From Pseudovirgaria hyperparasitica (Eukaryota > Ascomycota > Dothideomycetes > Acrospermales > Acrospermaceae), in the NCBI RefSeq assembly GCF_010093815.1, contig NW_022985551.1:888614-952613 (forward strand): DNA of 64,000 bases, in the 5' to 3' direction. The translations under genes were made by a program, and so were the position numbers. Positions 32,271 through 44,073 of the stretch are shown here, piece after piece. Numbering within the stretch: the stretch's first letter is position 1; each line of letters starts with the position of its first letter. Below the pieces are notes generated by a model. That model saw only the letters and a list, made by a program, of their open reading frames with translations, did no database searches and was not told the DNA's origin.

Positions 32271-34369
32271 GCGGAGGGAAGTGCACGGAAAGGCACAAAC
32301 AAAAAAGAAAAGGTAAGACAGACCAGGCCAGACCCCGGAAAAACAGTAACAGTTGGACAATCCGGACTCCTACAGCATCCAGCATACAGCATCCAGCATC
32401 CAGCACAGCCAACAAACGCATTGAGGCTGGAGCCGGATGGAATGAAATAGCCGCATCGACAGCCAATCAGGCACTTGTCGCGAAAACGTCTGAAACGCGA
32501 ACGATTCTGAGAATGACACGTGAAAGACGCGGGGTGGTGGGGATGATCTTAGTGGGTGGTTAGTGTTGTTGGCTCTACGAGAATTATAGTAGTGAGTCAT
32601 TCCTGTAGGCAGCAGCATTCCAAGTCAATACTCTGCATGTCGCCTTCACTGGTACCACCACCACCAGTAAGCAGCATTTCTGTAAACGTGTCCTGTATGT
32701 ACTGCACGCACACTACTATAATGTCGCAAGTGCAGAGAGTGTAAAATAGAGTTCCCAAGCCAAAAACAGAGTTGATCGTGTCGTGAGACAGAGCACGGAA
32801 ACCATTTTGGGGGGGGGGGGGTGGGTGTGCGTGCGATAAGAAGAAGGAAAATTCGAATCGCAGGTTTAACCATGGGCGGGCCTGCTTAAGCGGATGCTAG
32901 GCGGCTGGGTCCACGAACTGTGGTGAGACAAATGGGCGAATGGGAGGACAGCAAAGGGATAACCGATAATTTCCCGGCCGCTGGGCCTCGATTCGCGCGG
33001 CCCAAAACCACCCAACGCGCGTCATCTCGCGGTCAGTCCGGACCTATTGTGCGCTGGTTTGCTGGTGAATGCGCTGGTATGTACGATGCGCCGGACGAGG
33101 ACGAGGACAATAGGGAAATGGATGATGGAGTCGTGAATGGGAGGCATTCCAAAGGGTCCATATACACCACATGCATACTGTGAATAGGAAAACACTGCCG
33201 GTGGACGTGAAGGTGGATGTTTGCGGCGCAGAAAGGGAGACATGCTGGCTGTGATGGCAAGTGCAAAGTGTTGTGATCATTGGGAAAGCAAAGGAAGGCG
33301 CATCGCGACTATCTGCAAGCGTTCCAGAAGGAGCAGGGGGGATGGATGTGTGGCGGACCTATCAAGTGGCGCACTAGCGACTGACCGGAGCAGTGATCCA
33401 TGGCACATCCCTGCCGCATCCCTGCCGGATCCCTGTCTGCGCTTGGGCCACTTCTCCTTTCCTTCCCTCTTGGCGCAATGTCTCTGTGGGCAGCCCGTCA
33501 GCATAAATAGCGCTGGCCCGCCCCTTCTCTTTCGCACATTTTTTGCGCCCTCCTACCGGTTTGTTGACGCCCTCGCCTATCTTCCCCTCTAAGCTGCGTA
33601 ACATCCCTTCTCAAATCCCAAAACCAGAACTCTCCCACTCTCATCCAACGACTTCTTTGCGCGCACTTTTTCAAAAAAGTCGTCCAAAGCTTCGTGCGCA
33701 ACCTTGCTACGGTAACTTTCGAGTGTGATCAAGAAAAAGTCTCACTCAGACACCTCTCTTCAGAGTATCAGGATCTAGCTATCCACATTCGGTTAGACTA
33801 GTGCCGTTTCGCGCACTGCAGCCTTGCCAAGTCCTTTCCGCTCGTCTTCGCTCACTCGCATCCTCAACCTCAACCTTCAAAACTCAACCTCAAATCAAAT
33901 TCATCTTCGTAATCTTTCCATCTCGCTCTGCTCTCAAAGGTCGAGCTGGTCCTGTCCTTTGTACATCGCTCTCATCTTCATCCTATCGTCGAAGACTCTT
34001 GACGGCGCTCTGTGAGGGAGACATTCGCTTGTTCATCTCCCACTAACGGTACGGTTTTTTCCTACGACTCCGTCAAATCATCTCCTGTGGTACGACTGCA
34101 AGTCGTCCAAAGGCTCATCTCGTCCTCGCACAGTCCCTATTCTCACTGCGAGCTCGAGCCTTCGATAGCCGTCGCAACAATAGCCCAGAGTTTCTATTCA
34201 CCCCGCAGACTCTAATCCTTCACCAGACGTCAAGCTTGGACCATTCAGCAGCATACCTGCCACTTTACCAGCCTCTCCATTTTACATAAGAGATCTCTCT
34301 CACTACCAACCCTCCATCTCCTCTAAACTCCACACTCGGCCCTCACCGAACCTTCAAAAAGTGCCCAAA

Positions 34370-35283
34370 ATGGACACTCTCACCACCCATCCCGCAACCG
34401 CGCAGCAAGCAAAGGCCTTTACGTCGCCTGCCTCGCTCTCTTTCCCAGGTGGCGCTGGTGATTTGACTCCGCCATCGTCGGAGAAGGATGCATCGCAGCA
34501 ACAGAGCAACGGTGTGAACGGCGTGACGCCTGCAACTCCGGCCGCCACTCCTGCCGCTGGCCAGGGCGTGAGCGGCATCGTACCGACCTTACAGTGAGTA
34601 CTTATCTGACCCTGCACTCTCCTTGACCAAGAGGTTTAACGCCCTGTCAAGAAACATCGTTGCCACCGTCAATCTCGATTGTCGCCTGGACTTGAAGACG
34701 ATTGCATTGCATGCTCGCAATGCAGAGTACAATCCAAAGGTACTGACACCAACCAGCTCACGCTTGGTTTCTGTTTGCTGAACATGCTTTCTAGCGTTTC
34801 GCCGCTGTCATTATGCGTATTCGCGACCCCAAAACCACCGCACTGATCTTCGCCTCTGGCAAGATGGTCGTCACTGGTGCAAAGTCCGAAGACGATTCGA
34901 AGCTGGCGTCACGCAAGTACGCGCGCATTATTCAGAAGCTGGGCTTCAATGCAAAGTTCACCGATTTCAAGATCCAGAACATTGTAGGTTCAACGGACAT
35001 CAAGTTCCCCATTCGTCTTGAAGGTTTGGCCAGTCGCCATCACAACTTCAGCTCTTACGAGCCCGAGTTGTTCCCTGGTCTCATCTATCGCATGATGAAG
35101 CCGAAGATTGTGCTCCTCATCTTTGTCTCTGGCAAGATCGTCCTCACTGGTGCCAAAGTTCGCGAGGAAATCTACCACGCCTTTGAGCTGATCTACCCTG
35201 TGCTATCAGGTCAGTTGTCCATCAATGTCACCCCACTTGAGCTTTGTTGCTAATGGCTACCACCAGACTTCCGTAAATCTTGA
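34370..35283 (+). CDS. SPT15: TATA-binding protein (TFIID/SAGA core factor)
   Basis: TBP binds TATA boxes as the core of TFIID and serves all three RNA polymerases. Exons: 34370-34593, 34652-34739, 34795-35209 and 35267-35283, giving 247 aa. A Ser/Thr/Pro/Gln-rich N-terminus of about 65 residues precedes the two saddle repeats: [20 protein letters not shown] to [16 protein letters not shown], and [20 protein letters not shown] to [19 protein letters not shown]. Both contain the [14 protein letters not shown] / [13 protein letters not shown] strands. All the conserved core is present, so the gene is intact. The last coding exon is 17 nt (DFRKS). The last intron has branch CTAAT. A long pyrimidine-rich leader precedes the ATG. 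Confidence 0.96.
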
Positions 35284-36601
35284 TTTTGTCAAGCTGGTCT
35301 CACAGCGCAGGTGATCAAGACACCCTGTAGCACCATCTCTTGAACTCTTGTATTAATATTTCTCAAGGGCGATGAAATCCGGTGTCGGTTTCTCGTTCGA
35401 TCCTACTCTCGCTTTCACGTTGGACACTTGCCACGTCTGTCCATGTCGATCGCGCGATAGCTTGTCATCTCTCTTACCTCTTCTCAATTTGCGGCATTGC
35501 ACGGCGTTGAAGGAGCTTCTTCATCGGAAGCCTTCTGTTCGGATACAAAATTCCTGGTTTTACGACTTTCACACATGCTAGATTGCTGCACGCACCCATC
35601 CTGTGGGATTGGTGAACGGTGCGCTGGTTGAGACACGACTTCTCCAACCGCTTTCTCATTCATCTTCAACCCATCTACCGTGCAACGGCTTACTCTGATT
35701 GTCAGCTCATCCTGCTTGGAGACTCGCAGTGGCGGGCTGCCTTGGTGGACGTCTGTGTGGGCAGGTGTGGTCGGGGGTTGCTTTGTTGTTGCTGCACTTG
35801 GCAGCGTTGTTGTTGCTTGCGCGTACAGATGTTGATATGCAGCGGCCGCTTGATGCTGCGACATCTGGTCTTTTATTAGTATTTGAAATCAATACGTAAC
35901 GGAAGCGTGACGTCGCTCAGTTGAAGGAGCTTCGTCTCGATAGTTCCTACGATAGGATAGTTAGTTAATACTACCTCGCTTCCGAAATTCATACTCAATG
36001 CTTGTGTCTGATGACGTCGGAATGTCTGCTTACCGGCTTTCTCTGTTGGGGTGATGCCTCTCTTGATCTTTTGATGTGTGCGATAACAGCCGTCAGCATA
36101 GAGACGAGGTCAGACCCTGCACTTGTCAAATTCACACTTTCTTCATGCAGGGCTCACGCCTCGCTCAATGCCATGGTGTGAAAGCACGTACAGATATCTC
36201 CGGGACTGAACTGAACTCAATAACTGAACTTAATATCGCCTCGAAATGTTATAATTTCCGCCCAAGCCTCTCAATTTCCCTCAATACGCTGTGAAACCAT
36301 TATTTCCATTCCCGGAAAAGACTTGTATCTCACAGGGCGTAATCCGTGAAGAGTGGAGACAGCGGGTGACTACTCTCCAGTAATACCGAGTCGGTACCTA
36401 GACCGCTAAACTTTTTCTCAAGGTCTGACCTATTCGGCGCGCCAACTGAGCCGTCGCACCAAATCAATCTTTTGGAGGTTGTTCTTACTTTTGACCTCAG
36501 GTGACCTTTTTCATCCGTCTTTTCCTTTTTCTTCGTTGCTGCATAGTCTGTCTGTCTCGTTTTCTCTTCCACTGCTTGGCTACATACACGTCGGGCGCAT
36601 A
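35284..36601. other. Intergenic region TBP to FAD oxidase
   Basis: 1.3 kb with the TBP 3' UTR and the oxidase promoter. A 126-codon minus-strand ORF (35484-35864) starts at a real ATG with Gln/Ala/Thr-rich sequence but matches no family known to me and overlaps the expected TBP 3' region. It is not called. Confidence 0.4.
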
Positions 36602-38341
36602 ATGGCGACCAGCACAAGCTCTCCTCCGATTCCGGCCTCGATCCTTATCGTCGGATCCGGCGTTTTTGGACTTTCCACTGCATATGCCCTTGCGACGGAT
36701 CCGGACTTCAAGGATACAGAAATCACGGTCGTTGATCGCCAGGAATTTCCTGCTGCAGATGCTTCAAGTGTAATTCTCACCTTGGCTTTTTTTCTTTTCT
36801 TCTTCTCGCGTTGCTTGAATCCTTTTCCGTCTTGGATTTCCAGTGACTTCTTGCTTTCTTCCTATTGGTTGTCGTTTTCGCAAAAATTATCGTCTCTTCT
36901 CTAAATCACTCACCACCTCACCTCTCTATCTATAGCTCACACTGCTCCACCCAACACACCGCTAACCTTCTCCCAGATCGACACCTCTCGCATCATCCGC
37001 GCCGACTACGCCGACCCCGCCTACGCTGCTCTCGCCTTCGAAGCGCAATCCCACTGGCGCGGCACCTGGGGCCTTGACGGCCGGTACACCGAGACAGGCC
37101 TTTGCGTCGTAGCTGAGCCCGGCTCCGATGCCTATGTGCGCAGCAGCCTCTCCAACGTCCGCTCCCTCCTGGCCCAATACGGCGACCCTCGAACCGACAA
37201 ATCGCTTCCCCCGGTCGAGGAGCTCAACTCCCAGGATGCCATCAGGAAGGTCATGGGCAAAGGCCCAGTGAGCGGAAGCACGGGGTACTTGAACCGCATG
37301 AGCGGCTGGGCCGACGCGGAGGCCAGCATGCGCTATCTGGGCGCCCTGGTGCGCGCAACGCAAAGAGTCACCTTCGTCCAGGGCACCGTCGACAACCTCC
37401 TCTTCACTCCCTCACCATCACCCTCCGCATCCGCACCCAGCTCCGTCGCCGGCGTCCGCCTCAGCACATCCACCACCACCCTGACCGCCGACCTGACCAT
37501 CCTCGCCTGCGGCGCCTGGACATCCGCCCTCCTCGACACCCGCGGCATCGCCCGCGCCACGGGCCAGATCGTCGCGTACGTGCCCCTGTCACAGCACGAA
37601 ACGAGCACTCTGCACTCCTGTCCTACCCTGCTCAATCTCGACAACGGCATGTTCATCATCCCGCCCAGCAGCGCCCATTCCACGCTCAAAGTCGCCCGCC
37701 ACGGCCACGGCTACGTGAATCCGTCCCGTATCCCGCACCCCGAAGCCGCTGCTCGGCCCGGTCATCGGCAGGAGACTATCACAACCAGTCTGCCGCGCAC
37801 ACATCTCACCTCCCCGCCTCAACTCGGGCTCCCGCGCGAAGCGAACCACGCTCTGAGATCATTCCTGCAATCCTCCCTCGCTCTATTATCCGTGCCGTCG
37901 ACCTCACCCTCGAGTCCAACCCCACAAGACCCCTTCTCCCCATCCTTCCCCTCCTCCCCCTCTTCCACCCCTGCGCCCCCACCCATCGCCGCCCGCGCAT
38001 TCAGCCAGACCCGTCTGTGCTGGTACACCGACACGCCGACGGGCGACTTCATAATCGACTACCACCCGGCGTACGCCTCGTCGCTCTTCGTCGCTACGGG
38101 CGGCAGCGGCCACGCGTTCAAGTTCTTGCCTGTTATTGGGGAGAAGATTGTGTTGTGTGTTAAGGGGCGGAGGGGGGATGTTGCGGCGGCTGGGGTGGGT
38201 GGGGTGTTTGATGGGAAGTGGAGGTGGAGGGGGGAGAGGGTGGAGGAGGAGGGGTTTGAGGGGGATGGGAGTAGGGGTGGGGAGAGGGGGATGGTGCTTG
38301 GGGTGGAGATGGGGAGGGAGGGGAGGGGGTGGAGGCTTTAG
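36602..38341 (+). CDS. FAD-dependent amine oxidase, fructosyl-amino-acid-oxidase-like
   Basis: A flavoenzyme of the DAO superfamily. Relatives oxidise glycated or N-methyl amino acids or saccharopine, releasing H2O2. Exons 36602-36769 and 36977-38341 (207 nt intron) give 510 aa. The Rossmann motif ILIVGSGVFGLSTAYALA lies at about residues 14-31 with the ribose-binding VVDR. The splice yields ADASS-IDTSRIIRADYADPAY, a typical block of fructosyl amine oxidases. RLCWYTDTPTGDFIIDYHP carries the Cys that holds FAD covalently in that family, and VATGGSGHAFKFLPVIGE is the C-terminal FAD-binding block. The last about 55 residues are Gly/Arg/Glu-rich low complexity and probably a recent extension. There is no clear peroxisomal PTS1 (it ends GWRL). 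The exact substrate is unknown. Confidence 0.85.
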
Positions 38342-38500
38342 GGGGAGGGATCGAGGGATCGAGGGGTTGAGTGATTGAGGGATTGAGGGATTGAGGGTTT
38401 GAGGTTTTGAGGTTTTGAGGGGTTGAGGGATTGAGGTTTTGAGGTTCTTGAGGCTTTGAGGTTGTGAAGTTCTGAGGTTTTGAGGTTCTTGACGCTTCGA
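38342..38500. repeat. G-rich minisatellite (GATTGAGG / GTTTTGAG units)
   Basis: Tandem 7-9 nt units of the type GGGATTGAG and GGTTTTGAG start within a few bases of the oxidase stop codon. The sequence is strongly G over C on the plus strand. The units are related but not identical, so it is an older repeat than the 17-bp minisatellite at 31132. Confidence 0.85.
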
Positions 38501-39468
38501 GAGGCAAGGGGAGGGATGGGATGGGCATGGGAGTTTGACTCGACTGCTGCTGCTGCTACTGCTTGCTTGCTATTGACACATCACACACCACATATCACAC
38601 ACGCATAGATATACATAAACCATAAAACATAGATAGACACGCTAGACTAGACGATCGACCCGCCAACATAGACATAAAACACACTTTCAACACTTCCTTG
38701 TACCAGCACCAGCACCACCGCCACACTGTACCACACACCAGATAGAACACCACCACCACCCCCAAACCCCCCTTCAACACTAAACCCCACCGCCGAACAC
38801 GCCTCAGTGTGGGTTGGCGTGGTGGTCTTTGGGGTGTGCGGGAGGTGAGGTTAGTATGTATGTATGTGTATGTTCTGTACCACAGATACGCGAATAGTCA
38901 AGCGATGGCACGATGCCAAGGCAGTATGCAACGCTCGCATGCCTAAATATCACAGATCTATTATTTATGGCGTGGCACGCACAGGGGAAGGCTGATATCA
39001 CGGACGGAACGACGCAGAGAGGCGTGCAGATATGATTGTTGTTGTGTGTCTTAACAATACTGGTGAGGTATTGGGTCATCAAGGGAAGGAAATGATTTGT
39101 AGTGTTTATGGGACGAGGTGTTTGGGCGGGTTTGTATGTTTGGTCGATCTGAGTATCTATTGACAGGCTTCCATTAATGGAGGCATAATGATCTGAGTAA
39201 AGATAAGCTTTGCGGACATGGGCGAGTGGGTATGTTGTGATGTGGGGAGTTTGTTTTGGGGTCATGTGAGCGTGCGGACATGGAATTGGCAGACACCAGC
39301 ACGTGATGACTCACCAAGTACGTGTCCTTACATAAGGCGCGCGAGTCATGACAGGAGCTCGAGCTCCAAGTCGACGCGTCTCCGCTTGATTCTCGGCCTC
39401 ATACATGATAAATTTCCAGACTTCTCAACTCCGACTCATTGAGCCGTGAGCAGAAGACCGCACCAGCC
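38501..39468. other. Intergenic region before OMS1-like gene
   Basis: Just under 1 kb. It contains CTG and TGCT short repeats (38540-38570), CA-rich DNA (38570-38770) and the promoter of the methyltransferase gene. No gene seen. Confidence 0.4.
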
Positions 39469-40491
39469 ATGACTGTCACGACTGCGATGCGTCCCGTACG
39501 GGCTGGTTTTCGAGCCATGCCGCGTGCCAGATCCATCAGCCGCGTCGCCTTGAAAGACCACCACGCAGCACCGCCGCGCGAAACACCAAAGCGACCGCAG
39601 ACGATCCGCGAAGCCATCGGGACTGTGCGCTACATTCCGTTCGTGCTGATGGGCGCCACGACACTTTACGTTTCGTTTTACTGCTCGTCAGTCTACATGA
39701 ACTACCGCCGCGTGTCCAGCACGCCCTACAAGCCGGTACCCGCAGACGTGACGGATCGATGGGACAAGGAGGCTGCAACGTTCGACCGGGACATGGGCCC
39801 GATGGAGTTCTACATGGGCATGAATTGGCTCCGCAAGTCGATGACGCGACAGGCGCACGGCCATGTCCTCGAGGCCGCGGTAGGGACTGGGAGAAATATC
39901 AAGTACTACAAACCGGTGCTCTGCGAGTCGATAACGATGGTGGACCAGAGCAGGAAAATGGTTGACGTGGCGTATGGCAAGTGGAAGGAGTATTTCCCGC
40001 GTGCGGAAGATCTGGCCAAGGTCACCTTTCGGCATCAGTCTGTCATTGACGACGTGAAGCTGCCGGATCCAGAGGGCTTTGATTTTGTGATCCAGACGAT
40101 GGGCCTATGCTCAACGCCGGAGCCTGAGGCGCTCATCAGAAGTCTGGCGAGAATGACGAAGAAGGATGGGGGGAGGATACTGCTGCTGGAGCACGGGAGA
40201 TCGAAGTACGACTGGCTTAACCGTGTGCTGGACAAGACGGCAGCACCACACGCCGATAAACACGGATGCTGGTGGAACAAAGACATTATCAAGATTGTCG
40301 AAGACAGCGGAGTTGATGTGGTGGCCATCAGCAGATATCACCTTGGCACGACGTATTGGATAGAGCTCAAGCCTGGCGAGAAGTTCCAGAGGACACTACA
40401 GCAGGAGGAGGAGATGCGCACCGAAGCCAGGACACAAGCAGCTACTCACAAATCCAAGTCAAACACCTGGTGGCCGCGATGGAATTCCTGA
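39469..40491 (+). CDS. OMS1: OMS1-like mitochondrial inner-membrane methyltransferase
   Basis: Resembles yeast Oms1, a mitochondrial inner-membrane protein with a methyltransferase fold and unknown methyl acceptor, found as a suppressor of an oxa1 mutant. A single exon encodes 340 aa. The basic N-terminus (RPVRAGFRAMPRARSISR) fits a mitochondrial presequence. One membrane helix follows at about residues 54-77 (RYIPFVLMGATTLYVSFYCS). The class I methyltransferase domain shows motif I VLEAAVGTGRNIKYY (133-147), the acidic strand MVDQS, post-I DFVIQTMGLCS and the later RILLLEHGRSKYDW. The C-terminus is charged. ATG 39469 is the first in frame. Confidence in the family is high, in the exact orthology moderate. 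Confidence 0.82.
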   Translation: MTVTTAMRPVRAGFRAMPRARSISRVALKDHHAAPPRETPKRPQTIREAIGTVRYIPFVLMGATTLYVSFYCSSVYMNYRRVSSTPYKPVPADVTDRWDKEAATFDRDMGPMEFYMGMNWLRKSMTRQAHGHVLEAAVGTGRNIKYYKPVLCESITMVDQSRKMVDVAYGKWKEYFPRAEDLAKVTFRHQSVIDDVKLPDPEGFDFVIQTMGLCSTPEPEALIRSLARMTKKDGGRILLLEHGRSKYDWLNRVLDKTAAPHADKHGCWWNKDIIKIVEDSGVDVVAISRYHLGTTYWIELKPGEKFQRTLQQEEEMRTEARTQAATHKSKSNTWWPRWNS

Positions 40492-40731
40492 TAAGATATC
40501 AAGCAGATGAAGAAGCTTAAGCTCAGGCCACGTCAGCGCGAAGGAGCAACAAACAAGGGGGAAGGAAATGGCATTGAAGCTCTCCAGGGTCTGGTGAGAG
40601 TGCCGGGGGCGTGGCTCCGTGCTCTATTAGTGTGTGACCATCCATGGCGTTGGGATGGGAGCGGCTTACAAGCTCAGGAGCTGAAGGACGATCGCTCCGA
40701 AGCTATTCGTCTCGTGGATGTGATGTCACGA

Positions 40732-40747
40732 CGCGCGCGCGCGCGCA
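40732..40747. repeat. (CG)n dinucleotide run
   Basis: A run of eight alternating CG dinucleotides, rare in most genomes and able in principle to adopt Z-DNA. Seen directly; function unknown. Confidence 0.85.
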
Positions 40748-42073
40748 CGACTCGCGTATGCCGCCGTATCTTATCGCTCACACTCCCCCCCGCTTCACAC
40801 GAAAAGCCATTGACCGTTGCGCGCCTGCAAGCACGACGATGAAAGTACGGGAGTGTGGTCCTGTCCTGTCCTGTACAAAAAGGAAGTAGATAAGTAATTA
40901 GTAATTACTAGGGGGCAAGCCGAGCGGTCACCGGCCCTGGTAGAGCTGGTAGATTGTACAACCCCCACCACCCCCTGCCTGGGTAAATACAAGGATATAG
41001 ATGGTTGGTAGCGCATACGGAGCCAGGAAAACCGTTGTTGTACCTGGCCTGGCTGGGGTCCTGGACGTTGTCGTCAATCCGTCAAGGAAGCAAAAAGAAA
41101 ACATTTTCGCATTTTTGTGGTGGGTGGTACAGACTGCGTAGTGTAGGTCTGGAGATGGACGCGCTTGCTGGGGGGGACGACTTGAAACATGGCAATTCAA
41201 TCAACGGATACTATATATGAGTGTGATTTGGCAATCGGACCTGAATTCATACTTTAGAGGGGTACAGCACAGGCAGGTCATGCGCCAAAGTCCAGCAACG
41301 AAGAACCCGTCACGATGGATGGTGAGTGACATGCCCCCATGCCATGCCATGCCAGCAGATCTATCACGGAGACTGATGATGGATGAGATGAGATGAGGGA
41401 TGATGGGATGGATCGGACGAGGCAAAAGTGCAGAAGTGCAAAAAAAAAGATTCTTTTTCCATATTCGTACAGGGGGGGAGGGGCCAAAGGAAGTGGGGTG
41501 GGGCATGCGTCAGGACAGGATCAGGACAGGATGACTGACCCACCCGGCGTGTGTGCCGATGAGATGATGAAAGTGTGCTTTGTGTACCTTTGAAGGCCAA
41601 AATGCGCGCGGAGGGCAGCTAGGTTGGTGCTTGGTGCTTGGAGTGAATGAGTGGTGTACTAAGGAAGAAATGCATGCATAGGGAGGGAGGAGGGGCGGGT
41701 CTCTCGCCCCCCAAAAATACCGTTTTGCCGTAAGCCGTTACTTTTCTTCGTTTCTCTTTTTTTTGGTTTCGTTTCTTTCTTCTGGCGCGACGCACTAAGA
41801 AGAAGAAAGTCTCTGCTTTTGCGCATGCGACTGACAGACTGACAGACAGACAGACAGACAGAGTGAGAAGCAGGACTTGCTTACCTTACGACAACAATTA
41901 CTGTAGACGGCTACTGTTGGCCTGTGGTGACGCGGACGGACTCGACTAAGAAGCAAAGAGCCAAGTACATACATACTACATATGTACATATATACTACGT
42001 ACCCATTCTGCCCATTCTGCCCGCTTTGGACGTCATCTACGGACTCTCCATTCGTTGGTTGTAGTGGACCGGT

Positions 42074-42136
42074 CTCGCTCCCCAGGACCACAACCGCCCG
42101 GCCCTTCTTCCGGCCCTGGGAGTCCTGGGGAGCGAG
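42074..42136. repeat. Inverted repeat, 15-bp perfect arms, 33-nt loop
   Basis: CTCGCTCCCCAGGAC at 42074-42088 is matched by its exact reverse complement at 42122-42136. The loop is also GC-rich and partly self-complementary. It could form a stable hairpin in RNA. No gene is attached to it. Confidence 0.88.
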
Positions 42137-42163
42137 CAAGCATGCATGAATCCATCCATCCCA

Positions 42164-42187
42164 TCTCTCTCTCTCTCTCTCTCTCTC
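42164..42187. repeat. (TC)12 microsatellite
   Basis: A perfect TC run next to the inverted repeat, counted directly. Confidence 0.9.
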
Positions 42188-42719
42188 ATGTCGGGCGTCG
42201 GACTGGTAAAACCTCCTGGGAGGAGAGAGGAGGAGGAGGATTAATTAGTGTAGCTGTGGTGTGCTGCTGGTGCATGGACTTTGTGTGCTGAGGGCGAGAA
42301 ATGGCTGTTATTGATGCAGGTTAGAGGCACGAGCAGCAGGGCTGACGGTGAGTTGATGTACTATTACTACTTTACTGTATGTACTGTTATAGGTAGGCGT
42401 AGGCGCAGGCTGTGAGGGAGTTTGTGAGTTTGTGAGTCTGTGAGTCTGTGAAGGCAGGGGGGGTCCCGAGAGAGAGAGAGAGATGAGGCATCTTTTCATG
42501 TGCTAATTAATTAATTACTGTATGAAGGATGCGTTGAAGAATAGGGAGACAGACCCCCCCCCCCCGGGATCGCGATTGTTAGCCTTACGACCGAAATCGT
42601 TCGCACGCAGCATATCGTGGCTGCGTGCTGCGTGCTGCATGCAAACACAACTGCAACGGGCAGCGAGGGACCAATTATAGCATCTCCACCATCGCCTGGC
42701 ATCCATCATCACATTTGCA

Positions 42720-42766
42720 TCATACACACGCATACACACATACACACATACACACATACACATACA
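42720..42766. repeat. CATACACA repeat
   Basis: Tandem ATACACAC-type units over about 47 nt. Similar units occur at 27710-27750, upstream of the Zn2Cys6 gene. Confidence 0.88.
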
Positions 42767-42843
42767 GGAGATGGATATGGGCAGTGTGTAACTATGGCGT
42801 TTTGTGTGTTGTGAGCATTGGCTCTATCTATGCTTGTCCCTTA

Positions 42844-42877
<34 letters not shown>

Positions 42878-44073
42878 GCGTGCACACACACACGGCCTGG
42901 ACGAGAGAGAGGCCCGCATCCGCAACCCGCAACCTTCTCCGTCCTAGGCCAAAGCTAATAAACACACACAAGAAAAAGAATAAGAAAAAAAAAGAATTAA
43001 CGTTTCGTCGGACGAGCGAAAAGGCAGCGGTGACAGCAGCAATGCGTCTTTGTCCAAACCAAGATGGGAAAAGTGCGTGTGCGCGGTGGCTTGCAAGTCT
43101 GGCACGATTTGCTCTCCACTAGGCCGGGTCCCCGTCTTCTTTTGCATGATTAGTCCACTACCACTACCACTAATCCCCCTCCCCCCCCTGGCAAAACAAA
43201 AAAAGTGAGTAAGAGTGAGAGTGTGCACTGCGCAGGTGTAGGACTGTGTGAGTTTGAGTTTGACTCTCCGTTCTGCGTCTGCGTCTGCTTCTGCTTCTGC
43301 TTCTGCGACGGCGGAAAGGGAGGGATGCAGTAATTAATACCAGCAGTAATACCAGTAATACCAGTAATTAATACCCAAGTACCAGCACTACTCCACTTTG
43401 CGCTCCACTTTGCACTTCCGCTTCCACTCACTCTCCCTCCTAATTCTTCCCACCGTTGCTTTCCCAACTTCCTTCGATTGCTCTATACAACAACAACATC
43501 AACATCATCAACATACTCTGAGCTGATTGTCTCTACCGTCTCACACTTCATTCTCGCAGACAGACCTTCATCCCTGCTGCGTGCCACCTTGCGACGCTTA
43601 TTACCTACTCTACTGCCTATCCGGATCCGTCCTTCATCTGGCTGAAAGGGGCGCCGACCCTCTCTCTCTCTCTCTCTACCTTATTCTAAGCAACATCTTC
43701 TCACGCCCACCACAACAACACAATCAGCAGAAAGTCTACAACAAGAACAACAACAGCAACAACACATCACTCACGGCTCCTACGTTCCAACACGCTGTTT
43801 ATTTCATACCTTGCGTCGCCTGCATCCTACCAGACTACCAGACCGGGTTCAGTCTCACCGTCTGCATTCCATGCAGCCTTCCGACCAATAGGACCTTCCG
43901 CGTAACCAGCTCGCCCATACACTTTTTGCACTTTCGCCTTACACCCTGCCACCGTCCGTCCTTTCGTAGCCGTCGTCGCGCGACAAGATTTGATACTTTT
44001 TCTCGATTTCTGCCTCGTCGCTTTCTACAACTACGACAATACCATCCTCCGTCTATCCTCATAATTCGCCATA

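Larger units (their letters stand above)
30429..34369. other. 3.9 kb intergenic region upstream of TBP
   Basis: No supported gene. It contains an (AGT)11 run, a 17-bp minisatellite, CCTA/GGTA tetramers (31378-31450), TCCCACTC repeats (31464-31510), GAGGC repeats (31600-31655), a CAGTG/CAGTA pentamer tract and a G run (32811-32821). The last 800 nt (about 33540-34369) are pyrimidine-rich like a long TBP 5' leader. Short ORFs overlapping these repeats are low in complexity and rejected. Confidence 0.5.
40492..44073. other. 3.6 kb repeat-rich intergenic region
   Basis: No supported gene. It has a CG run, a long inverted repeat, several TC, GA and CA microsatellites (42164-42187, 42463-42482, 42720-42766, 42845-42880), short C and G runs, and repeated GACAGACA (41830-41860). 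The last 600 nt, CT- and CAACA-rich, look like the 5' leader of the GDS1-like gene. ORFs over the repeats are rejected. Confidence 0.5.

Noticed and set aside
35484-35864. 126-codon minus-strand ORF with a real ATG and Gln/Ala/Thr-rich start
   Set aside because: No family resemblance and no supporting exon structure; it falls in the expected TBP 3' region. Kept only as a weak candidate.
38160-38528. Minus-strand ORF rich in Asn-Pro-Ser repeats
   Set aside because: It is the translation of the G-rich minisatellite and the low-complexity oxidase 3' end read backwards.
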